Notes: a model not told the origin generated them from the letters alone. A stretch of 64,000 nt of DNA from Tectiglobus sp965247245 (GCA_965247245.1 CBDFGV010000003.1:1178001-1242000); one strand, 5' to 3'; positions 9,842 to 18,291 are shown, numbered from the stretch's first letter. Made by a program: numbers and translations.

Positions 9842-10735
9842 TCACCTGGCAAATCCGAACCAGCTCCCTGGCTCATACTTCCCTGGATTACCGACAGGTC
9901 TTTTGCGCCAATTACGGGGGCGCAGATACATACGCTTGACGGTTCCGCGACCGCTCTCAAGCGCAACCGTTTTCGCCTGATAGTTACCAGAGTCAGCCCG
10001 CTCATCCCGTCGCTTTCGATGGGCTGCACCACTTTCACTCTTCCAGGATCGTTCGTCACGCTTACTGGAAGACTTGCCAAGGTCGTCAGCCATCTTCTGG
10101 AGCGCGTCAATGATTTCGTTTGGCTTATTGGCCCGTTGCCCACGCTGCTGTCGTGTGCCAAGGCCCGCAAACAACTGGGTCAACCAAAGCAACAGTGGAC
10201 CGACCGTACTCCAGAATAAGAACCCAAGCATGCCGATGCCACCCAGGAAAAACAGCAAGTCACCCTGGACTGCCTTCCAGGCAGGCTGCGGCTTAATGCG
10301 ATCGGGATTGCTCGTGTTGTAGACGAGATCAACTTTAGTCCCGACTGGCGTGCGCCATCGGATGAATTTTCTGGATGGGCGAACTTTTGCGAAGTGTACA
10401 TGCCCGTCTTGTCGGACAAACCGCACCATCACCAAACGCTTGCGATACGACCGCACATTCGAGAAGCCGTAACGCTGCCGCAGGGAATGAACAGACTTGC
10501 ATGGAACATCGAAACGGTCCCATCGCCCCGACTCGCGGAGCCGCACGGTGCACTCAGTCAAATGCTGAACGACCTCACCAGTGACGGCATTGCCAGACAT
10601 CCTGACCTGCGCCGCCTTTTGCAAACCATCAAAGCCTTTGGACAGCAAAACGAACGCAACAATTGCAAGAACGATCTTGCCTTGAAGACGTTGCCCTTGC
10701 CCCAAACCACCAGCAATTTTACTCAGGATGCTCAT
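9842..10735 (-). CDS. Two-helix membrane protein, DUF3592-like
   Basis: Unrecognised membrane protein of 297 residues. It shows a first hydrophobic helix at about residues 18-38, a periplasmic region of about 110 residues with the pattern GEVVQHL, VRFVRQDG and TKVDLVYNTSNPDRIKP, then a second hydrophobic segment at about 158-190. This order (helix, beta-rich loop with VxVxYxPxxP-like motif, helix) is that of DUF3592 proteins. The C-terminal 100 residues are cytoplasmic, charged and Lys/Arg-rich, probably disordered. It follows hyuB on the same strand but in a separate unit, 102 bases downstream of the hyuB start. Function is unknown. Confidence 0.65.
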   Translation of the reverse strand: MSILSKIAGGLGQGQRLQGKIVLAIVAFVLLSKGFDGLQKAAQVRMSGNAVTGEVVQHLTECTVRLRESGRWDRFDVPCKSVHSLRQRYGFSNVRSYRKRLVMVRFVRQDGHVHFAKVRPSRKFIRWRTPVGTKVDLVYNTSNPDRIKPQPAWKAVQGDLLFFLGGIGMLGFLFWSTVGPLLLWLTQLFAGLGTRQQRGQRANKPNEIIDALQKMADDLGKSSSKRDERSWKSESGAAHRKRRDERADSGNYQAKTVALESGRGTVKRMYLRPRNWRKRPVGNPGKYEPGSWFGFAR

Positions 10736-10883
10736 TGGCTGCCGCTTTCATCCCCGACCAAGATCCGGTCAGTATGCGCGATCGGCATTGAATTAGCTTT
10801 AACCCGGATGTCGGTTGAGCTGCCATAATCGTTACTCGAACGTTAAAGCACACTCCTGATTAGAACGCTTGATAAACGAAGGG

Positions 10884-12263
10884 TCACGCGGCCAGCTCGC
10901 CGTCCTCCCGCATGAGGTGGATCGCCGAGCGCATCGCATTTGCAGTGTGCTCAAGATCCGCATCATTGTGGACAGCTGACAGCGAGCCCCCGGGCTTGGA
11001 CGCCATATCAACACCGTATACGAGTAAGGCCAACCGTAGCTTTTCACCAAGCGGGCTCTTTACCTTCAACACGTCATGCCCGATCGAGTCCGCATCAAAC
11101 GTCAGTGGATCAAAATCGAGCCCCTGCGGATTGAGGAAAAAGTAAAACCCGGAGAATTGTCCATAGGCCGCCCATTTCACGCCTTCGGATGCAAATACCT
11201 CATTGAACATTCGGCGCAATTTGGCGCCTTGAGCATTCGCGCGCTCGCATGCATCACTGCTCTTGATGATCTCGAGCGCTGTAATACCAGCCACTGCCGA
11301 CAACGGGTTTGCGTTGTAAGTTCCCTGATGTCCAATTTTCTCGAAACCCTTTGCCAGCGCGACATCAAAGTCGAGCAGCTCGAGAATATCAGCCCTTCCG
11401 CACACCGCTCCACCGGGCAATCCACCGGCGAGAATCTTGGCCAAACTTGTCAGGTCAGGTGTAACACCAAAATGCGCCTGCGCCCCTCCCGTCGAAGCTC
11501 TGAAACCTGTAACGACTTCGTCGAATATGAGCACGATGCCACGCTCACGTGTTGTTTCACGCAACTGCTTGAGGAAGTCACCACTAACCGGGATCTGCCC
11601 CCAGCTAGCGCCAGTTGGCTCCAATATTACAGCTGCGATATCATCATTGCTCTCAAGAATCCCGCAAGTCTCTTCAATACTGTCCGGCGGTGCCATAATC
11701 GTATTCTGGGCAATCTCAGCCAATACGCCCGGAGTTGGGGTACCATCAAAATGGTTGGTCACTCCAAATGCCGCATGGTCATGCCAACCATGGAAATGAC
11801 CGTTGAAGCGCACAATCTTTGACTTACCTGTGAAGCCGCGCGCCAGCCGCAATGCCATCAGATTGGCTTCGGTTCCTGAAGACGTGAACCGCACGCGTTC
11901 TGCACACGGGACCATGTCCTTGACTAGCTGCCCCCAGCGAACCTCGAGATCATGACAGGCGCCAAAGTGAGTGCCTTTTGCCATTTGTGCTTGAACGGCC
12001 GCAACAACGTCGGGATGCCCATGGCCAAGCAGCAGCGCGCCATGGCCACCGTAGTAGTCAACGTACTCGTTGCCATCCACATCCCACTTGCGTGAGCCTT
12101 CTGCCCGATCAACATAGATGCTGTAGGGCAATGTCCGACGCGAGTCATGAACAATGCCACTCGGGAAAACATCACCAGCCTCCTGAGCCAGTTGAGCAGA
12201 CTTTGGCGTCTTCTGCCGATATGCGGCAACAACTTGCGAGTTTGTCAGTGATCCGTCAGGCAT
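10884..12263 (-). CDS. Class III aminotransferase, glutamate-1-semialdehyde aminomutase-like
   Basis: PLP-dependent fold-type I enzyme, 459 aa. Visible motifs are YVDYYGGHGALLLGHGHP near residue 65, TSSGTEANLMALRLAR (cofactor phosphate and substrate contacts), FDEVVTGFR with the Asp that binds the pyridine nitrogen, and LTSLAKILAGGLPGGA with the Schiff-base Lys. This pattern is that of HemL and related aspartate-aminotransferase-family proteins. It is unlikely to be the haem enzyme itself because it is longer and sits among catabolic genes. AGAGGAG lies about 10 bases before the ATG. The divergent neighbour at 12419 encodes an alpha-hydroxyacid oxidase, so the two may share regulation and act on an amino acid and its keto or hydroxy acid. 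Confidence 0.85.
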   Translation of the reverse strand: MPDGSLTNSQVVAAYRQKTPKSAQLAQEAGDVFPSGIVHDSRRTLPYSIYVDRAEGSRKWDVDGNEYVDYYGGHGALLLGHGHPDVVAAVQAQMAKGTHFGACHDLEVRWGQLVKDMVPCAERVRFTSSGTEANLMALRLARGFTGKSKIVRFNGHFHGWHDHAAFGVTNHFDGTPTPGVLAEIAQNTIMAPPDSIEETCGILESNDDIAAVILEPTGASWGQIPVSGDFLKQLRETTRERGIVLIFDEVVTGFRASTGGAQAHFGVTPDLTSLAKILAGGLPGGAVCGRADILELLDFDVALAKGFEKIGHQGTYNANPLSAVAGITALEIIKSSDACERANAQGAKLRRMFNEVFASEGVKWAAYGQFSGFYFFLNPQGLDFDPLTFDADSIGHDVLKVKSPLGEKLRLALLVYGVDMASKPGGSLSAVHNDADLEHTANAMRSAIHLMREDGELAA

Positions 12264-12418
12264 AATATCCGCTCCTCTACACTTGCAACCAACATAGCAT
12301 CTTTTCCGGTCCCTGCAGCAGACGCCTCACCCCTAGAAGCCATAATCCGCCAGCCGATTGGACAATTTGATCGCAATTGGGCAAACACAAAGCATTCCGA
12401 TCCACAAGGTCCCCTGAC

Positions 12419-13576
12419 ATGCCCCAGCCAACCATCGATCCTGCACGCAATCGGTATCCACGCGTTTCAGATTTGGCCGATAAGGCCTATTCACGGATTC
12501 CATTCTTTGCGTGGGAGTATCTCAACAGCGGCACTGGCTACGATGTAGGCGCCAAACGCAACGTCGATGCCATGCACGATGTGCGCCTGACGCCCAAGTT
12601 GTTGCAGGGTCAATTCGAACCCAATATCGAAACCGAGCTCTTCGGCCAGACCTATGCTGCACCGTTTGGTGTCGCACCGGTTGGCCTCACAGGCCTGATG
12701 TGGCCGGGCGCAGAAATCATTTTGGCTAAGACAGCCGCTAAGTATCGCATTCCTTACTCACTCAGTACCGTTGCGACAGAGACGCCAGAAACAATTGGCG
12801 CCGTAGCAAACGGCATGGGTTGGTTTCAGCTTTACCCACCGCGCTCAGCCAACATTCGCAAAGACCTGTTAGAACGCGCAAAGGAGTCAGGCTTCACGAC
12901 GTTGCTCGTGACTGCAGATGTGCCGACCGGCAGCACCCGCGAGCGCCAACGCAAAGCCGGCGTTGCTGTTCCTCCGAAGATTACACCAATGATGATCTAC
13001 CGCTGCGCCATCCGCCCACGTTGGTCGCTGGCAACCTTGATGCACGGCACGCCACGCTTCCGCAGTGTCGAGAAGTATGTGGCCGCCAAGGATCTTCAGA
13101 ACATGACAGCGTTCATCGGCCAGGGACTAGGAGGCACGCTGGATTGGGACTATCTCAAAGAGGTCCGCAAAGAATGGGATGGACCTATCGTGGTCAAAGG
13201 ATTGCTCGACCATGAAGATGTGCGCCGTGCCATCGAAGAGGGCATTGATGGTATTGGCGTCTCGAACCACGGTTCCCGCCAGACAGATGGCGCACCGGCC
13301 TCCATCGAAGCTCTGCCTCAGATAAAAGACATTGTCGGTGACCGCGCCAAAATAGTTTTCGATAGTGGCATTCGCAGCGGCCTTGATATCGCCCGCGCCC
13401 TTGCACTCGGTGCCGACTTCGTGCTGTGCGGTCGCGCCTTCATGTACGCCGTTGCCGCCCTGGGAGAAAAGGGCGGAGAACATGTCGCCGGTCTATTGCT
13501 GGATGATCTCGTCAACAACATGAGCCAGTTGGGCTGCAAGGAAATCAGCGACTTGCCTGGTCGTGTGACCAAGTAG
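12419..13576 (+). CDS. FMN-dependent alpha-hydroxyacid oxidase/dehydrogenase
   Basis: Oxidises an L-2-hydroxy acid (lactate, glycolate, mandelate or similar) to the 2-oxo acid using FMN. The barrel motifs are present: RVSDLADKA and PFFAWEYLNSG at the N terminus, APFGVAPVGLTGL, WFQLYPP, LLVTADVPTGSTRER, then VVKGLLDHEDV with the active Lys, GVSNHGSRQTDG with the catalytic His and substrate-binding Arg, and GIRSGLDIARALALGADFV near the end. The ATG at 12419 (385 aa) has AAGG 9 bases upstream and gives a normal N terminus; an upstream TTG at 12377 is less likely. The His loop reads NHGSRQTD where lactate enzymes usually have NHGGRQLD. A 30-base hairpin follows the stop. Confidence 0.9.
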   Translation: MPQPTIDPARNRYPRVSDLADKAYSRIPFFAWEYLNSGTGYDVGAKRNVDAMHDVRLTPKLLQGQFEPNIETELFGQTYAAPFGVAPVGLTGLMWPGAEIILAKTAAKYRIPYSLSTVATETPETIGAVANGMGWFQLYPPRSANIRKDLLERAKESGFTTLLVTADVPTGSTRERQRKAGVAVPPKITPMMIYRCAIRPRWSLATLMHGTPRFRSVEKYVAAKDLQNMTAFIGQGLGGTLDWDYLKEVRKEWDGPIVVKGLLDHEDVRRAIEEGIDGIGVSNHGSRQTDGAPASIEALPQIKDIVGDRAKIVFDSGIRSGLDIARALALGADFVLCGRAFMYAVAALGEKGGEHVAGLLLDDLVNNMSQLGCKEISDLPGRVTK

Positions 13577-13586
13577 AGCCGAGTTA

Positions 13587-13616
13587 ATCGGATTGCTGTG
13601 TCGTAAGCGATCCGAT
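13587..13616 (+). terminator. Hairpin after the hydroxyacid oxidase gene, no T-run
   Basis: ATCGGATtGCT (13587-13597) pairs with AGCgATCCGAT (13606-13616) around an 8-base loop, starting 10 bases after the stop codon. It would protect or end the transcript, but there is no T-run, so factor-independent termination is uncertain. Confidence 0.35.
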
Positions 13617-13705
13617 CTCGCCTGGCGGACCCAGACGAGACCGGCTATTCAATCACAATGCACAACCGAGAAGCGGAACACTCAGTCGCTTGTGCAGCTG
13701 AACAC

Positions 13706-14023
13706 CTACGCAGCAGAAAGATGCTCTTCTTCACGGGCAATCGACCACTCGATCAGCTCATGCCAGATGCGCGCAACGAGCTCTTGATCCAAGCCCTCTT
13801 GCTCCGCATTGCTGCGCACTTTTGCCATAACGAGAGCCACACGATCATGTGTCCGCGCTGGCAGATTCTCAATCCGCTTCAGCGCGACGGCTCGATCAAT
13901 GTATTTGCTGCGATGATTGAGAAGTTTGATGATCTGAAAGTCCAGGATATCGATCTCAGTCCTGAGTTCGAGCATATCACGGCATAGATCGGGGTCTTTT
14001 GTCGATATCGTGTAGTTGGGCAT
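13706..14023 (-). CDS. AroQ-class chorismate mutase / PchB-like protein
   Basis: Small all-helical protein of about 105 residues with the AroQ fold: an N-terminal helix with LRTEIDILDFQIIKLLNHR (the catalytic Arg and Asp/Gln positions), a middle KR..ARTHDRVALVMAKVR segment, and a final helix with IWHELIEWSIAREE. The spacing and the EQEGLDQELV turn resemble isochorismate-pyruvate lyase PchB more than the fused chorismate mutases. It may make prephenate or salicylate; no siderophore or salicylate genes are visible here, so the reaction is open. ATG 14023 is chosen because GGAG lies 6 bases upstream; ATG 14035 is the longer option. It faces the oxidase gene in convergent orientation. Confidence 0.8.
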   Translation of the reverse strand: MPNYTISTKDPDLCRDMLELRTEIDILDFQIIKLLNHRSKYIDRAVALKRIENLPARTHDRVALVMAKVRSNAEQEGLDQELVARIWHELIEWSIAREEEHLSAA

Positions 14024-14255
14024 CTGACGCTCCATTTCGTGGAGCCACTATCGTCCGCCAACAAAGATCCTTGTACCTAGCCAGCCAGACAACGGCGGCT
14101 TCGGTTTGAACATGAGTAATCCGTGCCGCTCCTATTTGGAACGCCAAAAATAAGAAAGACTTTTTGTGCTGCATCGGATCATGTGCAGTCGCTTACAATG
14201 AACACAGCGCAGACGCAAGTGCAGGAAGATCACGATCTCTCAGCTAGTTTCCAAC

Positions 14256-14285
14256 CAAAAAACCGGGCGGCCAAGGCCACCCGGT
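14256..14285 (-). terminator. Intrinsic terminator of the small secreted protein gene
   Basis: Read on the minus strand, ACCGGGtGGCC and GGCCgCCCGGT form a strong GC stem around a two-base TT loop, followed at once by a run of six T. It begins about 36 bases after the stop codon of the gene at 14322-14465. Textbook form and direction. Confidence 0.85.
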
Positions 14286-14321
14286 CTTGCTGCCCCAAAA
14301 GGGCAACGCCCAAGAAGCGTC

Positions 14322-14465
14322 TTATGACTGCTTCTTCACGCATTTCTGCGTAACTTTATCGTACTCCATGCCAGCATCGCACTTCTTCTCCGAAGCGGCG
14401 AGTGCCGGGGTCAGGCTGCCAAGTGCGATACCAACGACTGCTGCTGTTGTGATAATAGTTTTCAT
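14322..14465 (-). CDS. 47-residue secreted protein with one Cys pair
   Basis: Starts MKTIITTAAVVGIALG and has a clear Sec signal peptide ending near ALA at residue 23, leaving a mature peptide of about 24 residues. The mature part reads KKCDAGMEYDKVTQKC, with two Cys that could form a disulfide. AGGAGAG lies about 6 bases before the ATG at 14465, a strong ribosome site; the longer frame to 14642 has no such support. A clean terminator follows, so this is a monocistronic unit. Similar short Cys-containing secreted peptides occur as uncharacterised proteins in Rhizobiales (from memory). No function is proposed. Confidence 0.75.
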   Translation of the reverse strand: MKTIITTAAVVGIALGSLTPALAASEKKCDAGMEYDKVTQKCVKKQS

Positions 14466-14820
14466 GGTCTCTCTCCTTTTCCATGATGGAATGCAGTCTT
14501 CATGACGTGCATCCCTGGGGTTGCCCCCTGCGTTTTCATTTCGCAGCGGATTCGGGCCGGAAAAAGAAAATTTGACGACCAATTTTCGATTTAAATAATT
14601 GATTTTGCTTATGAATTTTAAATGCAAAATGCACAGCAGCAAAGCTAACTAAATGCTCAAAACCATGCAATCAAAGGTGTTAGAATAGAAAATGACCGAA
14701 CATACATCCCATCTGATATTGGCCAGCCATTTCTAGCTGACACATCTCTAAGAAGCGGATTACCCGCAAAGCGGCACTGATCGAACCGCTACGCTACGGT
14801 GTGATGGCTTTGGTACCGGG
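14466..14820. other. Non-coding spacer with AT-rich block
   Basis: 355 bases between the small secreted protein and the PNPOx-like gene, both on the minus strand. No frame looks coding. Bases 14560-14640 are very AT-rich compared with the surroundings and lie where the promoter of the secreted protein should be. A single -35/-10 pair could not be assigned with confidence. Confidence 0.5.
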
Positions 14821-15267
14821 TCAGAGACTGTTCAGCTTCTCCAGGTTAGCCTGCTTCAACTGCTCTTCAGTCGCCCCGCGGTCGTAAGCGGGCGACAGGA
14901 TGAGCTTGGCAGAAGAAAGGTTGATCCGAACAAACGCGGACATCCCATCAAGAAAATCCGCCCAGACCTCATCGAAGGCAGCTTTCATTTTCGGATCGGC
15001 ATCAGCCTTGTCCACGACCTCTGCGTTCCCCCGTACGCGCACGGCCTTCCGGTGCAGGACGTCGAGAAACACCACTTCGACTTGCGGCCGCGCCTTGATG
15101 TTGCGGCGCGTGGCAGGCGACCGGATATCACCGTAAGCAATCGTCGCCTCATCAACAACCACAAACGTGGCCTTTGGTGAGACAGCTGCCGAGCCGTCTT
15201 CGTTGATACTCGCGACGGACCCGCAGGTATAATTGCGGATGATTGACTGCATCTCTTCTGTCAACAT
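14821..15267 (-). CDS. Pyridoxamine 5'-phosphate oxidase-like flavoprotein
   Basis: Split-barrel flavin-binding protein, 148 aa, of the PNPOx superfamily. The N-terminal helix (MLTEEMQSIIRN) is followed by barrel strands with the typical AASINEDGSAAVSPKA-like turn, then RSPATRRNIKARPQVEVVF and VRVRGNAEVVD. These proteins bind FMN or F420-like cofactors; this one lacks the catalytic C-terminal part of true PdxH, so vitamin B6 synthesis is unlikely. It may be a general flavin reductase-like or stress protein. It is divergent from the Lin0512 genes starting at 15374, with about 106 bases between. Confidence 0.85.
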   Translation of the reverse strand: MLTEEMQSIIRNYTCGSVASINEDGSAAVSPKATFVVVDEATIAYGDIRSPATRRNIKARPQVEVVFLDVLHRKAVRVRGNAEVVDKADADPKMKAAFDEVWADFLDGMSAFVRINLSSAKLILSPAYDRGATEEQLKQANLEKLNSL

Positions 15268-15373
15268 TGCCTACTCCTATCCCGGCTGGCGACGATCTGA
15301 CAGATATCGTAGCCTGCATCCTTCCGCTGATCTATGCTCTCGGAAAGAAAACCCACGGATTGGAGATTGGACA

Positions 15374-15715
15374 ATGGCGCTGAAGCGCATGGCTTTGGAA
15401 ATCGGAATGGGCACCGACATTCGCGGCGCCGACAGCACCAAGGCGGCCCAGCGCGCGCTGCGTGATGCACTGTGGCGAAACACCTTAAGCATCGCCCGCA
15501 TCCTTGGAAAACAGCCTGAAGACATGAAGATCGTCGTGCATATCGGCGTACCGCGACCTGAGACGGTGGATCACGATGCGGTTCTATCGATCCTTCCCTA
15601 TGGAACGGCATCGCTGAATGTCACCGAAGGGGGCCTCGAAATGCCAAACGACGAAGGCACCGACACGACCTTGATCGCGCACGCAGCTGCTGTCGTCAGC
15701 CTTGAACTCGACTAA
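15374..15715 (+). CDS. Lin0512 family protein, copy 1
   Basis: 113-residue protein of the Lin0512 family, function unknown. Key features are the N-terminal ALEIGMGTDIRGAD, KAAQRALRDALW, the strand MKIVVHIGVPRPETVD and the closing part LPYGTASLNVTEGGLEMP. The start ATG at 15374 aligns with the second copy (MALKR in both); an open frame runs further upstream to 15233 but would overlap the divergent gene. The paralogue follows 17 bases after the stop. The two copies share fold and motifs but diverge in about half of positions, so they may form a heteromer. Copy 1 lacks the His seen in copy 2 at the GTALHGGD turn (IRGAD here). Confidence 0.85.
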   Translation: MALKRMALEIGMGTDIRGADSTKAAQRALRDALWRNTLSIARILGKQPEDMKIVVHIGVPRPETVDHDAVLSILPYGTASLNVTEGGLEMPNDEGTDTTLIAHAAAVVSLELD

Positions 15716-15732
15716 ACGGGGGAGAAATTCTT

Positions 15733-16071
15733 ATGGCATTGAAACGCGCAATCCTCGAAATGGGTGCCGGCACGGCGCTACACGGCGGAGACTACACAAA
15801 GGCAGCGACACGCGCCGTTGACGACGCAATTCACCATAGTTCGCTGACTTTTCTGCGCTCTCTCAATATTAAGCCTTCAGACATGCATGTCACGGTGACG
15901 ATAGGCGTGCAGGAGCCGGACAAGGTCGACCTCGACGCCGTCAAAGCCAAACTTCCGCACGGCCAAGTCGTGGTGAACGTGAAGAAGGGCGGCCTGAACG
16001 TGCCAGATCCCGAAGGAGACGACCTAACCGTCATCGCAAGTGCGGCCGTGGAGGCCCGCATTGACGTCTAG
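15733..16071 (+). CDS. Lin0512 family protein, copy 2
   Basis: 112-residue paralogue of the preceding gene. It keeps the family pattern ALEMGAGTALHGGDYTKAATRAVDDAI, MHVTVTIGVQEPDKVDLDAVKAKLPHGQ and VKKGGLNVPD. GGGGGAGA lies about 7 bases before the ATG, a strong ribosome site. It is in one unit with copy 1 and the TerB protein 24 bases downstream. Lin0512 proteins are small YjgF-like or tautomerase-like hexamers by general resemblance, but no activity is established and none is claimed here. Confidence 0.88.
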   Translation: MALKRAILEMGAGTALHGGDYTKAATRAVDDAIHHSSLTFLRSLNIKPSDMHVTVTIGVQEPDKVDLDAVKAKLPHGQVVVNVKKGGLNVPDPEGDDLTVIASAAVEARIDV

Positions 16072-16095
16072 GAGCACAACACCCACATAACGCCG

Positions 16096-16551
16096 ATGAT
16101 TAGCAGTATTGAAAACTTCCTCAATGACCTGTTTGACGGTCAGCCGAAGCAAATTGTCGACGATGAAGAAGAGCGGGTCGCCTGCGCGGCCCTGCTCGTC
16201 CACTGTGCAAACGCCGATGGATTACGCTCACCGGCAGAAGACGAACGCCTGCGCCAGATCCTAAAGGATCACTTCAAGCTCTCGTCTGGAGAAATCGACC
16301 GCGTTGTCACCGCTGCAGAGCAGCGCGAAGCCGATGCCGTGGATATTCACCGCTTCACGCGTGTGCTGCACGGCAGACTCGATCGCGAGGGTCGCCAGCG
16401 CATGGTGAAGTGGCTTTGGGAGGTTGCCAACGCCGATGGCGTCATCGATGGCGATGAACGCCATACAGTGTCGTTGACGGCTCAGCTTCTCGACGTCGAA
16501 GTCAGAGATAGCGTCGCCCTACGGCAGGCAGCCGAACGCGAAGGAAACTGA
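16096..16551 (+). CDS. TerB family protein
   Basis: All-helical cytoplasmic protein of 151 residues. The two characteristic acidic TerB turns are visible: CANADGLRSPAEDERL near residue 37 and VANADGVIDGDERHTV near 114, both ADG followed by an acidic helix start, which bind metal in known TerB. Although named for tellurite resistance, single TerB proteins are widespread and no ter operon (TerC, TerD, TerA) is present here. It is the third gene of the Lin0512 unit and converges with the TSUP exporter gene. A role in metal sensing or membrane stress is inference only. Confidence 0.85.
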   Translation: MISSIENFLNDLFDGQPKQIVDDEEERVACAALLVHCANADGLRSPAEDERLRQILKDHFKLSSGEIDRVVTAAEQREADAVDIHRFTRVLHGRLDREGRQRMVKWLWEVANADGVIDGDERHTVSLTAQLLDVEVRDSVALRQAAEREGN

Positions 16552-16578
16552 GCACAATCTAGTTCAGTTGGCGACGAC

Positions 16579-17340
16579 TTATACGATCGACAATCGCGCG
16601 AAGTAGACTGCCGATAGCACCACACCGAAAATAATCACGGCCGTTCGCAGATACCTCTCATTGATCTGCCGTGCATAACGGGCACCCAGATAGCCGCCGA
16701 GTGTGCTGCCCACCATCATAACAAGTGCCTCCGGCCACGCGATGATCCCGCCCACACCAAAGACGATAATGCTGAGGACTGTGAAACTCGTTGCCAGCAG
16801 ATTCTTCAGGCTGTTCGCCACGTGAAATGATGAGAAGCCCATAACCTGCACGACGGCTAAGAGAATGATCCCCAGGCCGGCACCAAAGTACCCGCCGTAT
16901 ATCGAGAACAGAAACAGCACGCCATAGAGAGCCCCCATAGAAGCACGTCCGACAAGCTGAGCGCGCACCAATCCACCAATCTCTGAACCAAAAGCGAATA
17001 GAACCGTCGCCAGCAGAACAAGAAATGGAATGAGGAACTCGAACAGGGCCTGCTCAGATGCAATGAGCAAAAGCGAACCGACGATTGCCCCTGCGCCTGA
17101 GATAATCATGAGCGGCCAGACGCGTCCGCCGACTTCCTTAAGTTCGCGTACGTAGGCCGGAATGGCAGCAGCGTTCGATGGCAACATCGCCAGGTAGTTG
17201 GTGGCATTCGCCACCACAGGCGGCAGCCCGGCCACTATTAGAGCCGGAAATGTAAACAGAGTGGCTCCACCAGCCACTGCATTCCAAGCACCGCCAACGA
17301 CACCAACGCTAATCAGAAAAACCGCCGTACCAGCATCCAT
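16579..17340 (-). CDS. TSUP family (TauE/SafE) membrane exporter
   Basis: Inner-membrane protein of 253 residues with about eight helices and the TSUP pattern: GVVGGAWNAVAGGATLFTFP with an early repeat motif, VANATNY, YGGYFGAGLGIILLAVVQV starting the second half, and NSLKNLL, GSTLGGYLGARYARQI near the end. Family members export sulfite, sulfoacetate or related organic anions. A LysR-type regulator is transcribed divergently from about 70 bases away and probably controls it. No sulfonate-degrading genes are adjacent, so the anion is unknown. Confidence 0.88.
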   Translation of the reverse strand: MDAGTAVFLISVGVVGGAWNAVAGGATLFTFPALIVAGLPPVVANATNYLAMLPSNAAAIPAYVRELKEVGGRVWPLMIISGAGAIVGSLLLIASEQALFEFLIPFLVLLATVLFAFGSEIGGLVRAQLVGRASMGALYGVLFLFSIYGGYFGAGLGIILLAVVQVMGFSSFHVANSLKNLLATSFTVLSIIVFGVGGIIAWPEALVMMVGSTLGGYLGARYARQINERYLRTAVIIFGVVLSAVYFARLSIV

Positions 17341-17409
17341 AATCCTGCCTCCCTTTAATGAGGCAGATAGCTAGGCTTGCGTTTGACATTTGAGAAACGA
17401 ATTGTTTTG

Positions 17410-18291
17410 ATGCGAGCCATGAACAAAATTGAACGCTTGGCTAAGAGCAGCGACCTCTTGCGCACCTTTGTTGCGGTCGCTGAAAACCAGAACATCACAG
17501 TTGCGGCAGACCTGCTGGGTCGAACACAGTCAGCCATTAGCGTGCAGACCAGAAAGCTAGAGGACGCGCTAGAGGTCCGCTTATTTGATCGCCAGGCACG
17601 CGGCATGCAGCTCACCGTCGATGGAGAGCGCCTTCTCCCAGTTGCACGTCGGATTGTCTCTGAACTCAGCCGCATCGGAACGCTGTTTGATGATCCACTC
17701 CAAGGTCAGGTACGCGTCGGGATTCCCGACGACTACGCAGAATCCGTTCTGGAACATGCGCTTGTAGAATTTTCTAAACGACATCCCATGGTGGAAATCT
17801 CGGCACGCTTTGGATGTACGTCCGAGTTCCCCGCCGCCATCCAAAAGAGAAAACTGGACGTTGCAGTCGTCTCCGGCAGTGATGCTACACTGGCCGATCG
17901 CATAACCTCGGAGCGCAATATCTGGGTTGCAAACCCTGAACTGGAATGCAGAGCAAATGTGCCCGTGCCTCTCGCTGTCCTTGACCGCCACACCTGCAGC
18001 TGGCGCCACTTCGGCTCTGATGCACTTGATGCTTTTGGAAGGGACTGGCGCGTCGCGTACACAAGTGAGAGCTTTGCCGGCCTCAAATCAGCCATTCGAT
18101 CCGGCTTGGCCGTTGGCGTCCTGCCACGCTCCCTCGTTGACGCAACAATGGTTGAACTGACGGAAGATGATGGCTTCCCAGTCCTACCACCAACTGAGCG
18201 CGGCATCCTCATCAATCAAAGCGCGGCACCTGAGGTGACGCAAGCTATGGTCGCCGCGATAAAGACAGCCGCCTTGAACGCAAGTATGTGA
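17410..18291 (+). CDS. LysR-type transcriptional regulator
   Basis: DNA-binding regulator of about 293 aa with an N-terminal winged helix-turn-helix (LLRTFVAVAENQNITVAA, then AISVQTRKLEDAL) and a C-terminal substrate-binding domain starting at about residue 95 (GQVRVGIPDDYAE). LysR proteins normally control the divergent neighbour, here the TSUP exporter. The start is uncertain: ATG 17410 and ATG 17419 are both possible and the ribosome site is weak; the frame is open to a TTG at 17377. The effector cannot be inferred. Confidence 0.88.
   Translation: MRAMNKIERLAKSSDLLRTFVAVAENQNITVAADLLGRTQSAISVQTRKLEDALEVRLFDRQARGMQLTVDGERLLPVARRIVSELSRIGTLFDDPLQGQVRVGIPDDYAESVLEHALVEFSKRHPMVEISARFGCTSEFPAAIQKRKLDVAVVSGSDATLADRITSERNIWVANPELECRANVPVPLAVLDRHTCSWRHFGSDALDAFGRDWRVAYTSESFAGLKSAIRSGLAVGVLPRSLVDATMVELTEDDGFPVLPPTERGILINQSAAPEVTQAMVAAIKTAALNASM

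Noticed and set aside
11076..11822. 248-residue plus-strand frame
   Set aside because: Antisense to the class III aminotransferase; composition atypical (many Cys and Arg).
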